From Salinibacter grassmerensis (lineage in GTDB: Bacteria > Bacteroidota > Rhodothermia > Rhodothermales > Salinibacteraceae), in contig NZ_CAMTTF010000001.1 of assembly GCF_947077765.1 (NCBI RefSeq), positions 594,818 to 658,817 of the forward strand: DNA of 64,000 bases. Direction: 5' to 3'. Of the stretch, positions 35,300 to 44,973 are shown piece by piece (the first letter of the stretch is position 1; every line of letters starts with the position of its first letter). The notes under the pieces are model-generated. The model was not told the origin of the DNA. It saw nothing but the letters and a program-made list of their open reading frames with translations, and made no database searches. The translations under genes and the position numbers were made by a program.

Positions 35300-37666
35300 A
35301 TGCGCCGCATTCCGATTCGCCGATCCTCGTCCTCGACCCAGGTCGACCCCGACCCGGAGGCCGAGCAGCGCATCCTCGACGGCCTCAACGACAAGCAGCG
35401 CGAGGCCGTGACGACCACCGAGGGGCCGGTCATGATCATTGCCGGGCCGGGCTCCGGCAAGACCCGCGCACTGACCCACCGCATCGCCTACCTGCTGGCC
35501 GCGGGCAAGGCGCAGCCGCGCGACATCCTGGCCCTCACCTTTACCAACAAGGCGGCGAACGAGATGCAGGAGCGTGTGGAGTCCCTCGTGGGCGACGACG
35601 CCCGTGGGATGTGGGTGGGCACCTTCCACTCCTCGTTCGCCCGGCTGCTGCGGATAGAGGGGGACAAGATCGGCTACTCGGAGGACTTTTCGATCTACGA
35701 CACCTCCGACTCGAAGCGCCTCATCCGACAGCAGATGAAGGGGCGCAACCTCGACACCGACGTGGTGAAGCCGCGGTCGGTGCAGCGCATGATCTCCAGC
35801 GCCAAGAACGAAATGATCGACCCGCAGAAGTACGCGGACCTGGCGCGGGGCGACCAGCAGGAGATCGTCGCGGAGGTTTATCCCGCCTACGAGCGCGCCC
35901 TCAAGCAGGCCAACGCGCTCGACTTCGACGACCTGCTGCTCAAGCCGATCGATCTGTTCGAGCAGCACGAAGACGTCCTGGAGAAGTACCAGAACCGCTG
36001 GCAGTACGTCCACATCGATGAGTATCAGGACACGAACCAGGCGCAGTACGTCCTCGCCCGCAAGCTGTCCGGGGGCCACAGCAACCTCTGCGTGGTGGGC
36101 GACGACGCGCAGAGCATCTACGCCTTCCGCGGGGCCGACATCACCAACATCCTCAACTTCGACAACGACTACCCGGACGCCACCACGATCCGGCTGGAGC
36201 GCAACTACCGCTCCACCGAGAACATCATCCGCCTGGCCGACTCGATCATCGAGGAGAACGACGACCAGATTGAGAAGAGCCTGTGGACGGACAACGCGAA
36301 GGGGGAGTACGTGGCGCTCATGGAGGCGCTCAGCGAGAAGGACGAGGCGCAGAAGATTGAGCGCCGCGTCCGGGACCTGCACCTACGCGACGGGATGGAG
36401 TACGGCGACTTTGCGGTCCTCTACCGCACCAACGCGCAGAGCCGCGCCATTGAGGAGGCGCTGCGCAAGGAGAATGTGCCGTACCGCGTGATCGGGGGCA
36501 CGTCCTTCTACGAGCGGAAGGAGATCAAGGACGTGCTCGCCTACTTAAAGCTGCTGGTGAACCCGAACGACACGGCCAGCCTGCAGCGCATCATCAACTA
36601 CCCCACGCGTGGCATCGGCGACAAGACGCAGGAGCGCCTTCAGCGCTACGCCCAGCAGCAGGGCCTCTCGCTGTGGCAGGCCGTCGAGCGGGTGGAGGAG
36701 ATCGAGACGCTGGGCACGCGGGCCGAGCGGGCGGTCGGCACGTTTCGGCGCCTCATCGCCCGCTACGCCTCGAAGGCGGGCACCGGCAGCGTGCCGGCCG
36801 ACGAACTGGCGCGCGACCTGATCCAGGACGCCGGCCTCCTCAGCGAGCTGCGCAAGGAGCACACCCGCGAAAACCTGCAGCGCTGGGAGAACGTGCAGGA
36901 GCTGATCAGCGCGCTGGCCGAGTACGTCGAGTCTACCGAGGACGCCACCATCAGCACGTTCCTGCAGGAGGTGGCCCTCATGACCGGTCAGGACGAGGCC
37001 GAGGAGGGCGACGACAAGGTGACGCTGATGACGCTCCACGCCGCGAAGGGGACCGAATTCCCGGTCGTGTTCGTCGCGGGCCTGGAGGAGAGCCTCTTCC
37101 CGCTGGAGCAGGCGACCCAGGAGAAGGCGGAGCTGGAGGAGGAGCGGCGCCTCTTCTACGTCGGCGTCACGCGGGCGGAGGAGCGTCTCTATCTCAGCTG
37201 GGCGCGCAGCCGCTACCGCTACGGCGAGCAGACCTCCAACACGCGCAGCCGCTTCCTGGAGGAGGTCGACTCCGACGTGGTGCGCACCGAGGCGGGCGGT
37301 GAGCTGGAGCAGGAGACGGACCGCTTCTCCGCGGGCAACGGGTCCGGCGGCGATCAGGAGTACGACGAGATGGACCCGCACTACTACCGCCAGGACCTGA
37401 GCGGCGACCGCAACTCGGGCGGCTCATCGGATGGCCTCCGGCGCATCGAGTCGACCGACGGGGGCGGTGGGCGGCGCGTGGTCTACGACGAGGGCCAGGG
37501 CAACATCGTGCCCGGCGTCCGGGTGGAGCACCAGAAGTTTGGGCAGGGCAAGGTGCAGTCCGTCGAGGGTGAAGGTGAGAAGGCCACCGCGGTCGTGTTC
37601 TTCGGCGCGGACGTGGGAAACAAGAAGCTGAAGCTCAAATACGCGAACCTGCGGGTGATCGGGTAA
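35300..37666 (+). CDS. pcrA: PcrA/UvrD-like ATP-dependent DNA helicase
   Basis: 788-aa SF1A helicase. Walker A is GPGSGKT at residues 49-55; then LALTFTNKAANEM, HIDEYQDTNQAQY, VVGDDAQSIYAFRGADI, LERNYRSTENI, VTLMTLHAAKGTEFPVVF and FYVGVTRAEERLYL. The C-terminal tail holds a basic Tudor-like motif (PGVRVEHQKFGQGKVQSVEG), which is the PcrA/UvrD element that contacts RNA polymerase. This makes it the better UvrD/PcrA orthologue of the two helicases in the window. Replication, repair and transcription-coupled repair are the expected roles. The ATG at 35300 matches the family N-terminus. Confidence 0.94.
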   Translation: MRRIPIRRSSSSTQVDPDPEAEQRILDGLNDKQREAVTTTEGPVMIIAGPGSGKTRALTHRIAYLLAAGKAQPRDILALTFTNKAANEMQERVESLVGDDARGMWVGTFHSSFARLLRIEGDKIGYSEDFSIYDTSDSKRLIRQQMKGRNLDTDVVKPRSVQRMISSAKNEMIDPQKYADLARGDQQEIVAEVYPAYERALKQANALDFDDLLLKPIDLFEQHEDVLEKYQNRWQYVHIDEYQDTNQAQYVLARKLSGGHSNLCVVGDDAQSIYAFRGADITNILNFDNDYPDATTIRLERNYRSTENIIRLADSIIEENDDQIEKSLWTDNAKGEYVALMEALSEKDEAQKIERRVRDLHLRDGMEYGDFAVLYRTNAQSRAIEEALRKENVPYRVIGGTSFYERKEIKDVLAYLKLLVNPNDTASLQRIINYPTRGIGDKTQERLQRYAQQQGLSLWQAVERVEEIETLGTRAERAVGTFRRLIARYASKAGTGSVPADELARDLIQDAGLLSELRKEHTRENLQRWENVQELISALAEYVESTEDATISTFLQEVALMTGQDEAEEGDDKVTLMTLHAAKGTEFPVVFVAGLEESLFPLEQATQEKAELEEERRLFYVGVTRAEERLYLSWARSRYRYGEQTSNTRSRFLEEVDSDVVRTEAGGELEQETDRFSAGNGSGGDQEYDEMDPHYYRQDLSGDRNSGGSSDGLRRIESTDGGGGRRVVYDEGQGNIVPGVRVEHQKFGQGKVQSVEGEGEKATAVVFFGADVGNKKLKLKYANLRVIG

Positions 37667-37865
37667 GAAGAGGAGCCTGGGAATGCGGGCGGAGGAGAAG
37701 CAAGTCCAATCGGTCGGATCGCCTCACGGCCGTGCCGTCGCGGGCCGATTACGGTCACGAATTCGGCGCGCGCTTCAAACAGTGCAGCCAGGCGGTCCGT
37801 GCAGCGCCGGTTTTAGTCCGCCACCCAGATCTCCACGATGCGCTCAAGGTGGTCAAAGGACGGAG

Positions 37866-38705
37866 TCACCCCGCCTCCAGCGCCCGAAACGCCGCCAGCA
37901 GCTCCTGCGCCACCGGCCCGGGCGTGCCGTCGCCCACCGTCCAGTCGTCCACCTGCACGATGGACATGACGCCCGTCGTGGTGCCCATCAGAAAGAGCTC
38001 ATCGGCGTCGGGCAGGTCGTCGACGGCCACCGGAAATTTCTCGACGGGCATGCCGAGGTCCTCGCAGAGCTCCAGCACGACCTCTCGCGTGATCCCGGGC
38101 AGGGTGCGGTTGGTGAACGGGTGGACCGCGACCGTCCCGTCGAACACGGCCCCCACGCTGGAGTGGGAGCCCTCCGTCACGAACCCGTCGCGGACCAGGA
38201 GCGCCTCGTAGGCCCCGGCCTCCTGGGCGGCCTGGTTGGCGAGCACGTTGGGGAGGTAGTTGAGGGACTTGATGTCGCAGCGGTCCCAGCGCTGGTCGGG
38301 CCGCAGGATGACCTTGACGCCGTCGCGCCACTTCTCAAGCGGCGGCTCGTGGGCCGCGGCGCGGGCGTAGACGGTCGGCTCCGTCGAGGCATCGGGAAAA
38401 GCGTGCTGTCGCGGCGCGGCCCCCCGCGTGATCTGCAGGTACACCTTTGCGGGACCCTCGTCAAGACCGTTTCGGGGCAGCAGCCCGTGGACGCGCTCCC
38501 AAAGGACGTCGGTGTCGATGTCGGTGATCCGGATCGCTTCCAGGCTGCGGGCGAGGCGCCGCCGGTGGGCGTCCAGCCGAAAGAGGGCGCCGTCCTCGGC
38601 CCGGGCCACCTCGTAGACCCCATCCCCGAACACGAACCCCCGATCGTTGGGGGAGACGGACACGTCCGCCCTGTCCATGTAGCTGCCGTTGAAGTAGACC
38701 GTCAT
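37866..38705 (-). CDS. dat: Aminotransferase class IV, D-amino-acid transaminase-like
   Basis: PLP-dependent fold-type IV enzyme, 279 aa. The PLP lysine is in RCDIKSLNYLPNVLANQAA, a pattern shared with D-amino-acid transaminases; GSHSSVGAVF and LPGITREVVLELCEDLG follow. D-alanine/D-glutamate interconversion for peptidoglycan is a plausible role. Branched-chain transaminase or 4-amino-4-deoxychorismate lyase are the alternatives, less favoured by the DIKSLN motif. Confidence 0.85.
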   Translation of the reverse strand: MTVYFNGSYMDRADVSVSPNDRGFVFGDGVYEVARAEDGALFRLDAHRRRLARSLEAIRITDIDTDVLWERVHGLLPRNGLDEGPAKVYLQITRGAAPRQHAFPDASTEPTVYARAAAHEPPLEKWRDGVKVILRPDQRWDRCDIKSLNYLPNVLANQAAQEAGAYEALLVRDGFVTEGSHSSVGAVFDGTVAVHPFTNRTLPGITREVVLELCEDLGMPVEKFPVAVDDLPDADELFLMGTTTGVMSIVQVDDWTVGDGTPGPVAQELLAAFRALEAG

Positions 38706-38942
38706 CGGAGTGAGTGCGTCTGAACCAAATCGAGCGTGCGTCGCCCCGCCGGGACAGACTCAACGTAAGAAGTTCGGCGGAGAAACACAGTAGGGGAAAG
38801 GGGCCGCGTCCCGAGGCGAGCGGGCCGTCGGGGTTTTTCGTCGGTGGAGTTGACGTTTTGCAAAGAAACGGTTAATCATAACATAGGACTCAAGCCGGTC
38901 CGACGCCGCAGCAGTCCTCGTTCATCAGCCTCTTCGGATGCC

Positions 38943-39314
38943 GTGCCCCGCGACCGCTCCACCGAAAAGACAACTGTGTTTGCCATCTACTCGACCCGCC
39001 GCGACGCGGAGGTGGCCAAGGAGTACCTGCGGGAGTCGGACATCGAGGCATTCGTGCAGGCCGACGACGCCGGCGGCATGCACCCGCAAATGCAGCGCCC
39101 ACACGGGGTGAAGCTGGTGGGCATGAGCGGAGCGGCCCAGGACGCCTACGAGGCGCTTGATGTCGCCGACCTGTTGCCGCAGCCGGTGGAGGGACAGGCC
39201 GAGCCCGACGAGGCGACCGGCTCGGCAGACCTCACGATGTCGACGGGCGGCGTGGCGGGTGTGCTCGGGGCCGCTGCGGTCCTGCTTATCATCCTCTACT
39301 TCTTGCTGGCGTAG
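38943..39314 (+). CDS. DUF2007-like small protein with C-terminal membrane anchor
   Basis: About 123 aa if it begins at the GTG at 38943. The N-terminal 70 residues (FAIYSTRRDAEVAKEYLRES, then VKLVGMSGAAQDAYEALDVA) look like the DUF2007 fold, a putative signal-transducing domain resembling the regulatory part of PII-like proteins. An acidic linker leads to a C-terminal transmembrane helix (AAAVLLIILYFLLA). No ATG is in a good position; an upstream start would add residues of low complexity. Function is unknown. Confidence 0.6.
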   Translation: MPRDRSTEKTTVFAIYSTRRDAEVAKEYLRESDIEAFVQADDAGGMHPQMQRPHGVKLVGMSGAAQDAYEALDVADLLPQPVEGQAEPDEATGSADLTMSTGGVAGVLGAAAVLLIILYFLLA

Positions 39315-39470
39315 CCCGCACCGCTGTCCCCACACAGAGAGTCCGGTCGGCGTGGGAACGCAGCGACATCCGGTGAAACGTGCGATCTGATTGTGCCCGT
39401 CGGTCGCCGCGCACCCCGAGACTGCTTCTCTTCGGTTAGGACGCAGTCTGAAACTACTTCTTCCCTTCGA

Positions 39471-40118
39471 TCAGGGCGCAAGGCGTTCGAGGGTCCAGTC
39501 GTCCGCCGGGGCGGGGCGGCGGTAGCGGAGGCGGTCGTGGAGGCGATTCGGACGGCCCTGCCAGAACTCGATCTCTGTGGGGCGTACCACGTAACCCCCC
39601 CAATGGGAGGGCCGGGGGATCTCGTCCTCTTCTCCGTATTCGGCCTCTACGGTAGCCAGGTTCTCTTCGATTTCGGTCCGGCTGTCCACCACACGGCTTT
39701 GGGGGGAGGCCCAAGCTCCCATCTGGGCCCCGCGGGGACGGCGATGAAAGTACTCGGTCGACTCTTCGGCGGGCAGGCGCTCGACGGTGCCCTCGATGCG
39801 CACCTGCCGTTCGAGCGGCTTCCACAGGAAGACGAGTGCCGCGTGCGGGTTTTGACTCAGGTCGGTGCCCTTGCGGCTCTCGTAGTTCGTGTAGAAGTGG
39901 AAGCCGCGGTCGTCGAGGCCCTTTAGCAGCACGATGCGGGCGGAGGGTGTGCCATCCGTGGCGGCGGTGGCGAGCGTCATGGCATTCGGCTCCTCCAGCT
40001 CCGCGTCTTCGGCCTCGTCGAACCAGGCCCGAAACTGCTCGATCGGGTCGTCGGTCACGTGGTCGCGTGAGAGCTCGGCCCGGGCGTACTCCTGGCGTAA
40101 ATCAGCGAGCTTGGACAT
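39471..40118 (-). CDS. pdxH: Pyridoxamine 5'-phosphate oxidase
   Basis: FMN enzyme that makes pyridoxal 5'-phosphate, 215 aa. Motifs: ARIVLLKGLDDRGFHFYTNY, the FMN-binding SRKGTDL and FLWKPLERQVRIEG, and the C-terminal RPTEIEFWQGRPNRLHDR with WTLERLAP. The start MSKLADLRQEY at 40118 is the family's normal N-terminus. A stem AGACTGC / GCAGTCT (39419-39425 and 39443-39449) just past its stop may act as a terminator. Confidence 0.96.
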   Translation of the reverse strand: MSKLADLRQEYARAELSRDHVTDDPIEQFRAWFDEAEDAELEEPNAMTLATAATDGTPSARIVLLKGLDDRGFHFYTNYESRKGTDLSQNPHAALVFLWKPLERQVRIEGTVERLPAEESTEYFHRRPRGAQMGAWASPQSRVVDSRTEIEENLATVEAEYGEEDEIPRPSHWGGYVVRPTEIEFWQGRPNRLHDRLRYRRPAPADDWTLERLAP

Positions 40119-40245
40119 GTGTGAGACGAGTTGTGGTAGAAAGCAACAAGCTGAAAACGCCCCGGTGTAGCCCCTCGTTTCGGCCGCGCTGCATCTTTTG
40201 CGGGGGTGTAATACGGCCGTCTCTCCGCCCGGTCCCCACGCGGGG

Positions 40246-40989
40246 CTACCGCCAGATCTCCATCCGCAGGCCGCGGTCGTTGCGCGGCGCGGAGGCATCC
40301 TGAGACGGACACCGCTCGGCCGTGCCCTCGTGGATGCGGCGGGCTGTCCAACACGCGGCGTGGGCGTCGAGCACGTCGTCGGCGCCGACCGGGCCGCCCG
40401 ACAGGTGCGCGGCGACCGTCTCCACCTCCGGAAACCCGCGGGCGGCGAGGAGCGTCGTGCGGGCCGCCCGCCCCGCCTCGGTGTGTTTGCTGTCCTCGAC
40501 GGGCGCATCCCCGTTCATCGCGTAGAAGGCGAGCTCGGGGTGCACCTCACGGACGCGGTCCTGTAGGGCAGGCGTCATGCGGTCGGCCAGGGCCCGCATC
40601 TTGGGGAGGAGGTAAAACGCCTGCTTCGTAAGGCCCGGGGCGTCGGGGCCGCTGGCGTGATTGCGGCGCTGGGCCTCGTCGTAGGTCTCGGCCCCGAGGG
40701 CGGCATGCGCCGGGGGCGAGAAGACACTGGCACCCCGCGGGTGGCCCAGCAATTGTCGGGCGGCCTGATCGCACGTGCGCCCGCCGGGAACGGCCCGGTC
40801 GGGCAGGCCAATTACCATGTCGATACCAAGCACGGCCGGGGCCTCGGGCAGGTCGAACAAGGCATCGGCGCCGTCGACGGTGCGGCACCGCGTCGTGCCG
40901 GTGCGGGGGCGGTGGAGGACGACGACCCAGCCGTCCCGAAAGCCGTCCGCGCCGACCACCCAGGCGTCGGTTTCCGTAGAGGAAGACAT
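40246..40989 (-). CDS. DUF429 domain protein, predicted RNase H-like nuclease
   Basis: 247 aa from the ATG at 40989. It has the DUF429 pattern: WVVGADGFRDGWVVVL, GIDMVIGLPD, RGASVFSPPA, REVHPELAFYAMNG, SKHTEAGRAARTTLL and DDVLDAHAACWTARR. The acidic residues fit an RNase H-like fold predicted by others to be a nuclease; activity is not established. It runs divergently from proline dehydrogenase, 113 bp apart. Confidence 0.82.
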   Translation of the reverse strand: MSSSTETDAWVVGADGFRDGWVVVLHRPRTGTTRCRTVDGADALFDLPEAPAVLGIDMVIGLPDRAVPGGRTCDQAARQLLGHPRGASVFSPPAHAALGAETYDEAQRRNHASGPDAPGLTKQAFYLLPKMRALADRMTPALQDRVREVHPELAFYAMNGDAPVEDSKHTEAGRAARTTLLAARGFPEVETVAAHLSGGPVGADDVLDAHAACWTARRIHEGTAERCPSQDASAPRNDRGLRMEIWR

Positions 40990-41102
40990 CGAAAGAAGCA
41001 GTTGGGAAATTGCGGGCCACTTTACGTCGTCCCTCCAACTTCTTTGATTTCGGGGTGTTGAGGATGATAGCGCTTCCATTCCAAATCGTTGCTCTATGCT
41101 GT

Positions 41103-41963
41103 ATGAAACTGCCCTTCTTCCTCGCGAGCCGCTTCGTGGCGGGCGAGACGCTCGAGAGCTCCCTCCCGGTCGTGGACAATCTCAATCAGGACGGGCTCCA
41201 CGTGGCCCTCGATAAGCTCGGCGAGCACGTTCAGGACCGGAGCGAGGCGATCGCGGCCCGAGACGCCTACATCGACCTCGTCCGCACGATGGCCGAGCGG
41301 GGCGACCATGGGCAGCGCAACCGCATCTCGATCAAGCTCTCGATGATGGGCCAACTCATCGACGAGGACTTTTGCGAGGAGAACCTGCGGCAGCTTTTGG
41401 AGGTGGCCGCCGAGCACGACCTGTTCGTGCGGCTGGACATGGAGGGCAGCGATCTCACCCAGTCGACACTCGACCTCTTTGAAGCCGTCTATCCCGATTT
41501 CCCCAACCACGTGGGACCGGTCCTGCAGGCCATGCTGAAGCGGACGGACCGCGACATCGACCGCATGTGCGAGCTCGGCGTGAGCGTGCGCCTCTGCAAG
41601 GGGGCCTACGCCGAGCCCTCGGCGGCCGCCTACCAGGACATGAGCCAGATCCGGGAGCGCTACCTCGACTACACGGAGCGGCTCTTGCAGCACACCGACT
41701 ACTCCGGCATCGCCACCCACGACGATCAGCTCATCGAGGCGACCAAGTCGTTCGTCGACCGTCGCGACATCGACCGGGACGACTTTGAGTTTCAGATGCT
41801 CTACGGCCTGCGCCGCACCACGCAGCGCGAGATGGCCCAGGAGGGATACAACATGCTCGTGTATGTGCCCTACGGCACCGAGTGGTTTCCGTACTTCACC
41901 CGTCGCCTCCGCGAGAAGAAGGAGAATGTCTGGTTCGTCCTGCGCAGTCTGTTTCAGGGATAG
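41103..41963 (+). CDS. putA: Proline dehydrogenase
   Basis: Monofunctional flavoenzyme oxidising proline to pyrroline-5-carboxylate, 286 aa, in the size range of non-fused bacterial PRODH. Conserved segments: ISIKLSMMGQLIDEDF, VRLDMEGSDLT, VSVRLCKGAYAEP, ATHDDQLIE, FEFQMLYGLR and the final VPYGTEWFPYFTRRLRE. The P5C dehydrogenase gene is not adjacent. Proline catabolism fits a halophile that may take up compatible solutes. Confidence 0.94.
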   Translation: MKLPFFLASRFVAGETLESSLPVVDNLNQDGLHVALDKLGEHVQDRSEAIAARDAYIDLVRTMAERGDHGQRNRISIKLSMMGQLIDEDFCEENLRQLLEVAAEHDLFVRLDMEGSDLTQSTLDLFEAVYPDFPNHVGPVLQAMLKRTDRDIDRMCELGVSVRLCKGAYAEPSAAAYQDMSQIRERYLDYTERLLQHTDYSGIATHDDQLIEATKSFVDRRDIDRDDFEFQMLYGLRRTTQREMAQEGYNMLVYVPYGTEWFPYFTRRLREKKENVWFVLRSLFQG

Positions 41964-41972
41964 GGCGGCGCG

Positions 41973-42728
41973 TCAGTCGCGGGGCGCCCATGTGGTCCGG
42001 GCCGCCGCCAGGAGGTCGTCGGTCTCGGCGTGGTGAAGCGCATGGCGGGCCGCTGGGCCGTCGTCGGCCGTGTCAACCTGGGCAGTGGTGTGGACGGGCG
42101 TGCCGGCCGTGGCCTCGGCCCGAAATTGCAGGGCGAGGCCCGTGCACCGGTGGGCGTCGAGCAGCGCGTCGGGGAGGGTGCCCAGGGCCCACTCCAGATA
42201 GCGGACGCTGTTGACGTGGCGGTTCAGGTCGAGGTCGTGGTACCGGGCCGTCCAGGTCGTTTCGTGGTCGGTACGGTCCGGGGTGGGCAGGTCATCGAAT
42301 GCCTGGCGGAGCGGGCGCGGGCGGTCGGGCATGTCCAGGTCGTAAAGCAGGCGGGGTGGGCGTACGGGGCGTCGCCGCTCGGTGTCGATGACGAACCAGC
42401 GGCTCGTGGCCCGCCCCATCTCGGTGTCGTCGACGGAAAGAACGAACTCGCGTGTGGCGTGGAGGCCGTCCAGCCCCGACGGCCACGTCTCGACGGCTAC
42501 CGTCTCGTTTTCCTGCGGCAGCCGGTCAAGGTGGAGGTACATGTGCGAGAGCACCCAGGCCTGCTCCTTCTCGCGTAGGTCCCGCATCGACACACCCAGG
42601 GCGTCGGCGTGATGGCCCGCCGCCTCCTGTAGGTACACGCACAGGGCGGGCATCGACGCGGTGCCGTGTGGGGTGAGGTCGGAAGAGCGGACCGGGACGG
42701 TCTCGGTCCAGGTGATGGGAGAAGGCAT
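41973..42728 (-). CDS. Acyl-ACP thioesterase family protein
   Basis: 251-aa double-hotdog-fold thioesterase of the plant FatA/FatB type (also found in bacteria). N-terminal WTETVPVRSSDLTPHGTAS is followed by LQEAAGHHADALGVSM; the catalytic block is HDLDLNRHVNSVRYLEWAL, holding the conserved N-x-H-V-N. It would release free fatty acids from acyl-ACP. Its stop lies 9 bp from the convergent proline dehydrogenase stop. Confidence 0.88.
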   Translation of the reverse strand: MPSPITWTETVPVRSSDLTPHGTASMPALCVYLQEAAGHHADALGVSMRDLREKEQAWVLSHMYLHLDRLPQENETVAVETWPSGLDGLHATREFVLSVDDTEMGRATSRWFVIDTERRRPVRPPRLLYDLDMPDRPRPLRQAFDDLPTPDRTDHETTWTARYHDLDLNRHVNSVRYLEWALGTLPDALLDAHRCTGLALQFRAEATAGTPVHTTAQVDTADDGPAARHALHHAETDDLLAAARTTWAPRD

Positions 42729-42754
42729 GGGCGATGGTGAGAATGGAACCCGTG

Positions 42755-43015
42755 TTATGAGTCGGTCTCGTCCTGGACGGCGGCCAGGATCTGCTCGTGG
42801 ACCGAAAGGGCGTCTTCGTCGAAGAGGACGAATCGGACGTGGGCAACCGATGCGAGATCAGGGGCCGCGTCGAAGATCGCCTGGAGGGCGCCGGCCACGC
42901 CCCTGCCCGTCCGCAGCTGTGCGTTCGCCGCGCTGACGACGGCCTCCATGTCGGACTGCTCCGCGATGTCGCCCGTTGTCAGTTCGATCGTGACACCGGC
43001 TTCCACGTGCGTCAT
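42755..43015 (-). CDS. Internally deleted macro-domain protein
   Basis: 86 aa only. Residues 9-43 (ITTGD-like TIELTTGDIAEQSDM, then VVSAANAQLRTGRGVAGAL) match the N-terminal ADP-ribose-binding segment of macro domains, and residues 58-77 (HVRFVLFDEDALSVHEQIL) match the last strand and helix. The central region of about 85-100 residues, including the phosphate-loop glycine block (TGVYGYP type), is absent at the junction near residues 44-52. The reading frame is intact, so this is an in-frame deletion rather than a frameshift. It may be a pseudogene remnant or a minimal domain. It begins 28 bp from the thioesterase gene's start side. Confidence 0.65.
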   Translation of the reverse strand: MTHVEAGVTIELTTGDIAEQSDMEAVVSAANAQLRTGRGVAGALQAIFDAAPDLASVAHVRFVLFDEDALSVHEQILAAVQDETDS

Positions 43016-43160
43016 GGGGGCGACTATGGGAGAGTCGACGAGCGCAGGGACGAACAGAGTTGATGCTTCAGGGTACAGACTGTAGTCTCACATCCTCGTC
43101 GTGTTCGTTCTCCTGTGATCAGCCGCGCTCCCCTCCGTTCAGGCGCGCCCCACCGCCCCC

Positions 43161-43991
43161 ATGAAGTACGACCCAATCAAGGACCGGCTCGGTGACCTTG
43201 CGAGCCGCCACCCCGTGCTGCAGCGACTGCTCTTCGGGCTCCTCAACCTGCTTTTTCTTCGGGCGTGGTACGTGCGGCGGGAGGTGCGGCGGCTCCTCGG
43301 CGCCCAGGCGGGCGACCGCCCGGTGCGGGTGCTCGACGCCGGCACAGGGTTCGGGCAGTACGCCTATTTTGTGGCCCGTACGTTCCCGGCTGCTCAGGTG
43401 CGAGCCGTCGACGTGAAGCACGAGTACCTGGAGCGGGCCCGCACATTTGTCGATCAGACCCCGCAGGCCGATCAGGTGGACTGGGCGATTGACGATCTGA
43501 CGGACCTGCAGTCGGAGGGGCCGTTCGACCTGATCCTGGCGGTCGACGTGATGGAGCATATTCCCGAGGACGAGACGGTATTCGAGCACTTCGAGCGCGT
43601 GCTGCGGCCGGGGGGGCACGTCATCATCAACACGCCGTCGGACCGGGGCGGCTCGGACGTGCAGGACGAGGCCGACGAGAGCTTCATCGGGGAGCATGTG
43701 CGGGAAGGCTACGGACGGGCCGAGCTCGCGGACAAACTCCGGGCGGCGGGGCTGGAGCCGGTGCGGGGCCTCTACACCTACGGGCCGTACGGCTCCGCGG
43801 CATGGCGGGGGCTCATCAAGTGGCCCATGCAGATGCTGGGGGCCACCTGGGCGTCGCTCCTCGCGCTTCCGTTCTACTACGCCGCGGCACTGCCCGTGGG
43901 CCTGCTGCTCAACGCCACCGACGTGACCCGCGACAATGCACGCGGAACGGGGCTTTTCATGGTCGCCCGCCGCCCGCCAGAGTCCAAGTAG
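43161..43991 (+). CDS. Class I SAM-dependent methyltransferase
   Basis: 276 aa. The SAM-binding motif I is VLDAGTGFGQYAYFVA, followed by AVDVKHEYLERA (motif II), DLILAVDVMEHIPEDE, and LRPGGHVIINTPS. The C-terminal 60 residues contain a hydrophobic pair (about 220-250; SLLALPFYYAAALPVGLLL) that could anchor it in the membrane, hinting at a lipid or lipid-linked substrate. The target is unknown. Confidence 0.88.
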   Translation: MKYDPIKDRLGDLASRHPVLQRLLFGLLNLLFLRAWYVRREVRRLLGAQAGDRPVRVLDAGTGFGQYAYFVARTFPAAQVRAVDVKHEYLERARTFVDQTPQADQVDWAIDDLTDLQSEGPFDLILAVDVMEHIPEDETVFEHFERVLRPGGHVIINTPSDRGGSDVQDEADESFIGEHVREGYGRAELADKLRAAGLEPVRGLYTYGPYGSAAWRGLIKWPMQMLGATWASLLALPFYYAAALPVGLLLNATDVTRDNARGTGLFMVARRPPESK

Positions 43992-44261
43992 CGGAACGGG
44001 GGACTGGGCGGGCCGTAGCCTCACATAGTGTTCATATCTCCTTTGTAAACACTGAATTTGCACGCCCCGCCTCCGGCGAACACCGGCACGATTGGCCGGT
44101 TGCGGACGGCGGTACACAAAGCGCTGTGGAGGGCCCAGTGTCATCCCGCACCCTCACACGCCTCTCCTGTTCTTCTGTCATGAGACGGGCGACTCCTCCA
44201 CCCGCACGCCGATCGAACGGCCGTCCGATCACGTTCTCCTGACCCCGACCCCCGCTTGACC

Positions 44262-44669
44262 ATGACCATAGACCGCATCATGAGCCGCGACGTCGTCACG
44301 GTCGCTCCGGACGCGGCCCTCATCGACATCCGAAAGCGCCTTCAGGAAGGCGGATTCAACCACATGCTCGTCGTCGAGAACGAAGCGCTCTGTGGTGTGA
44401 TCTCGGACCGGGACGTTCTGAAGGCGATCAGTCCCTTTCTCGACACCTACAGTGAGAAGCATCGCGACGTGAAGACGCTCAGCCGGCCGGCGTCGGAAAT
44501 CATGCAGGGAGACCCCATCACGGTCGCGCCCGGCACGCCAATCGAGGAGGCGTCCCAGACGTTGCTCGACAACCGGGTGTCGTCGCTGCCGGTGGTGGAG
44601 GAGGGCGACCTCCTGGGCATCGTCACCGGGAAGGACATGCTGGAGTATTACGTGTCGGAGGAGGCGTGA
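44262..44669 (+). CDS. CBS-domain pair protein
   Basis: 135 aa made of two CBS motifs, residues 5-55 (DRIMSRDVVTVAPDAALIDI ending CGVISDRDVL) and about 75-130 (ASEIMQGDPITVAPGTPIEE ending LGIVTGKDMLEYYV). Such Bateman modules sense adenine nucleotides. There is no attached enzyme domain, so it is a stand-alone sensor. An ATG at 44262 is preferred to the TTG at 44256. Confidence 0.92.
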   Translation: MTIDRIMSRDVVTVAPDAALIDIRKRLQEGGFNHMLVVENEALCGVISDRDVLKAISPFLDTYSEKHRDVKTLSRPASEIMQGDPITVAPGTPIEEASQTLLDNRVSSLPVVEEGDLLGIVTGKDMLEYYVSEEA

Positions 44670-44973
44670 GCGATACGACCGTGAGTTCGATGGACGCGTC
44701 GGCGTGAAGCAGTGGGGACCGTTTGCGTTTGCCCTCACCGGGATGATGCCCGGAGCAGTCAACGCGAAGGGGCGCCACACTCGTCGCCAAGCGAATGCCT
44801 GACGGCGGAATGGGGGCTGGATACGGACCCCTCTGCGGGCGCTTCGTGGCGAGGCGGCTTCCGTTGGGACTCATCCGTGGCCCACAGGCAAGAACGGTGC
44901 GCGGTGAAACCGGTCACGTGCCGAGAGACGAGACGGGCCTAGGGGAATGTCACGTCCTGGCGGATGCGCAGGG

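Noticed and set aside
33483-35411. 642-codon plus-strand open frame opposite the M1 peptidase
   Set aside because: Antisense shadow; the peptidase has zinc motif, signal peptide and terminator.
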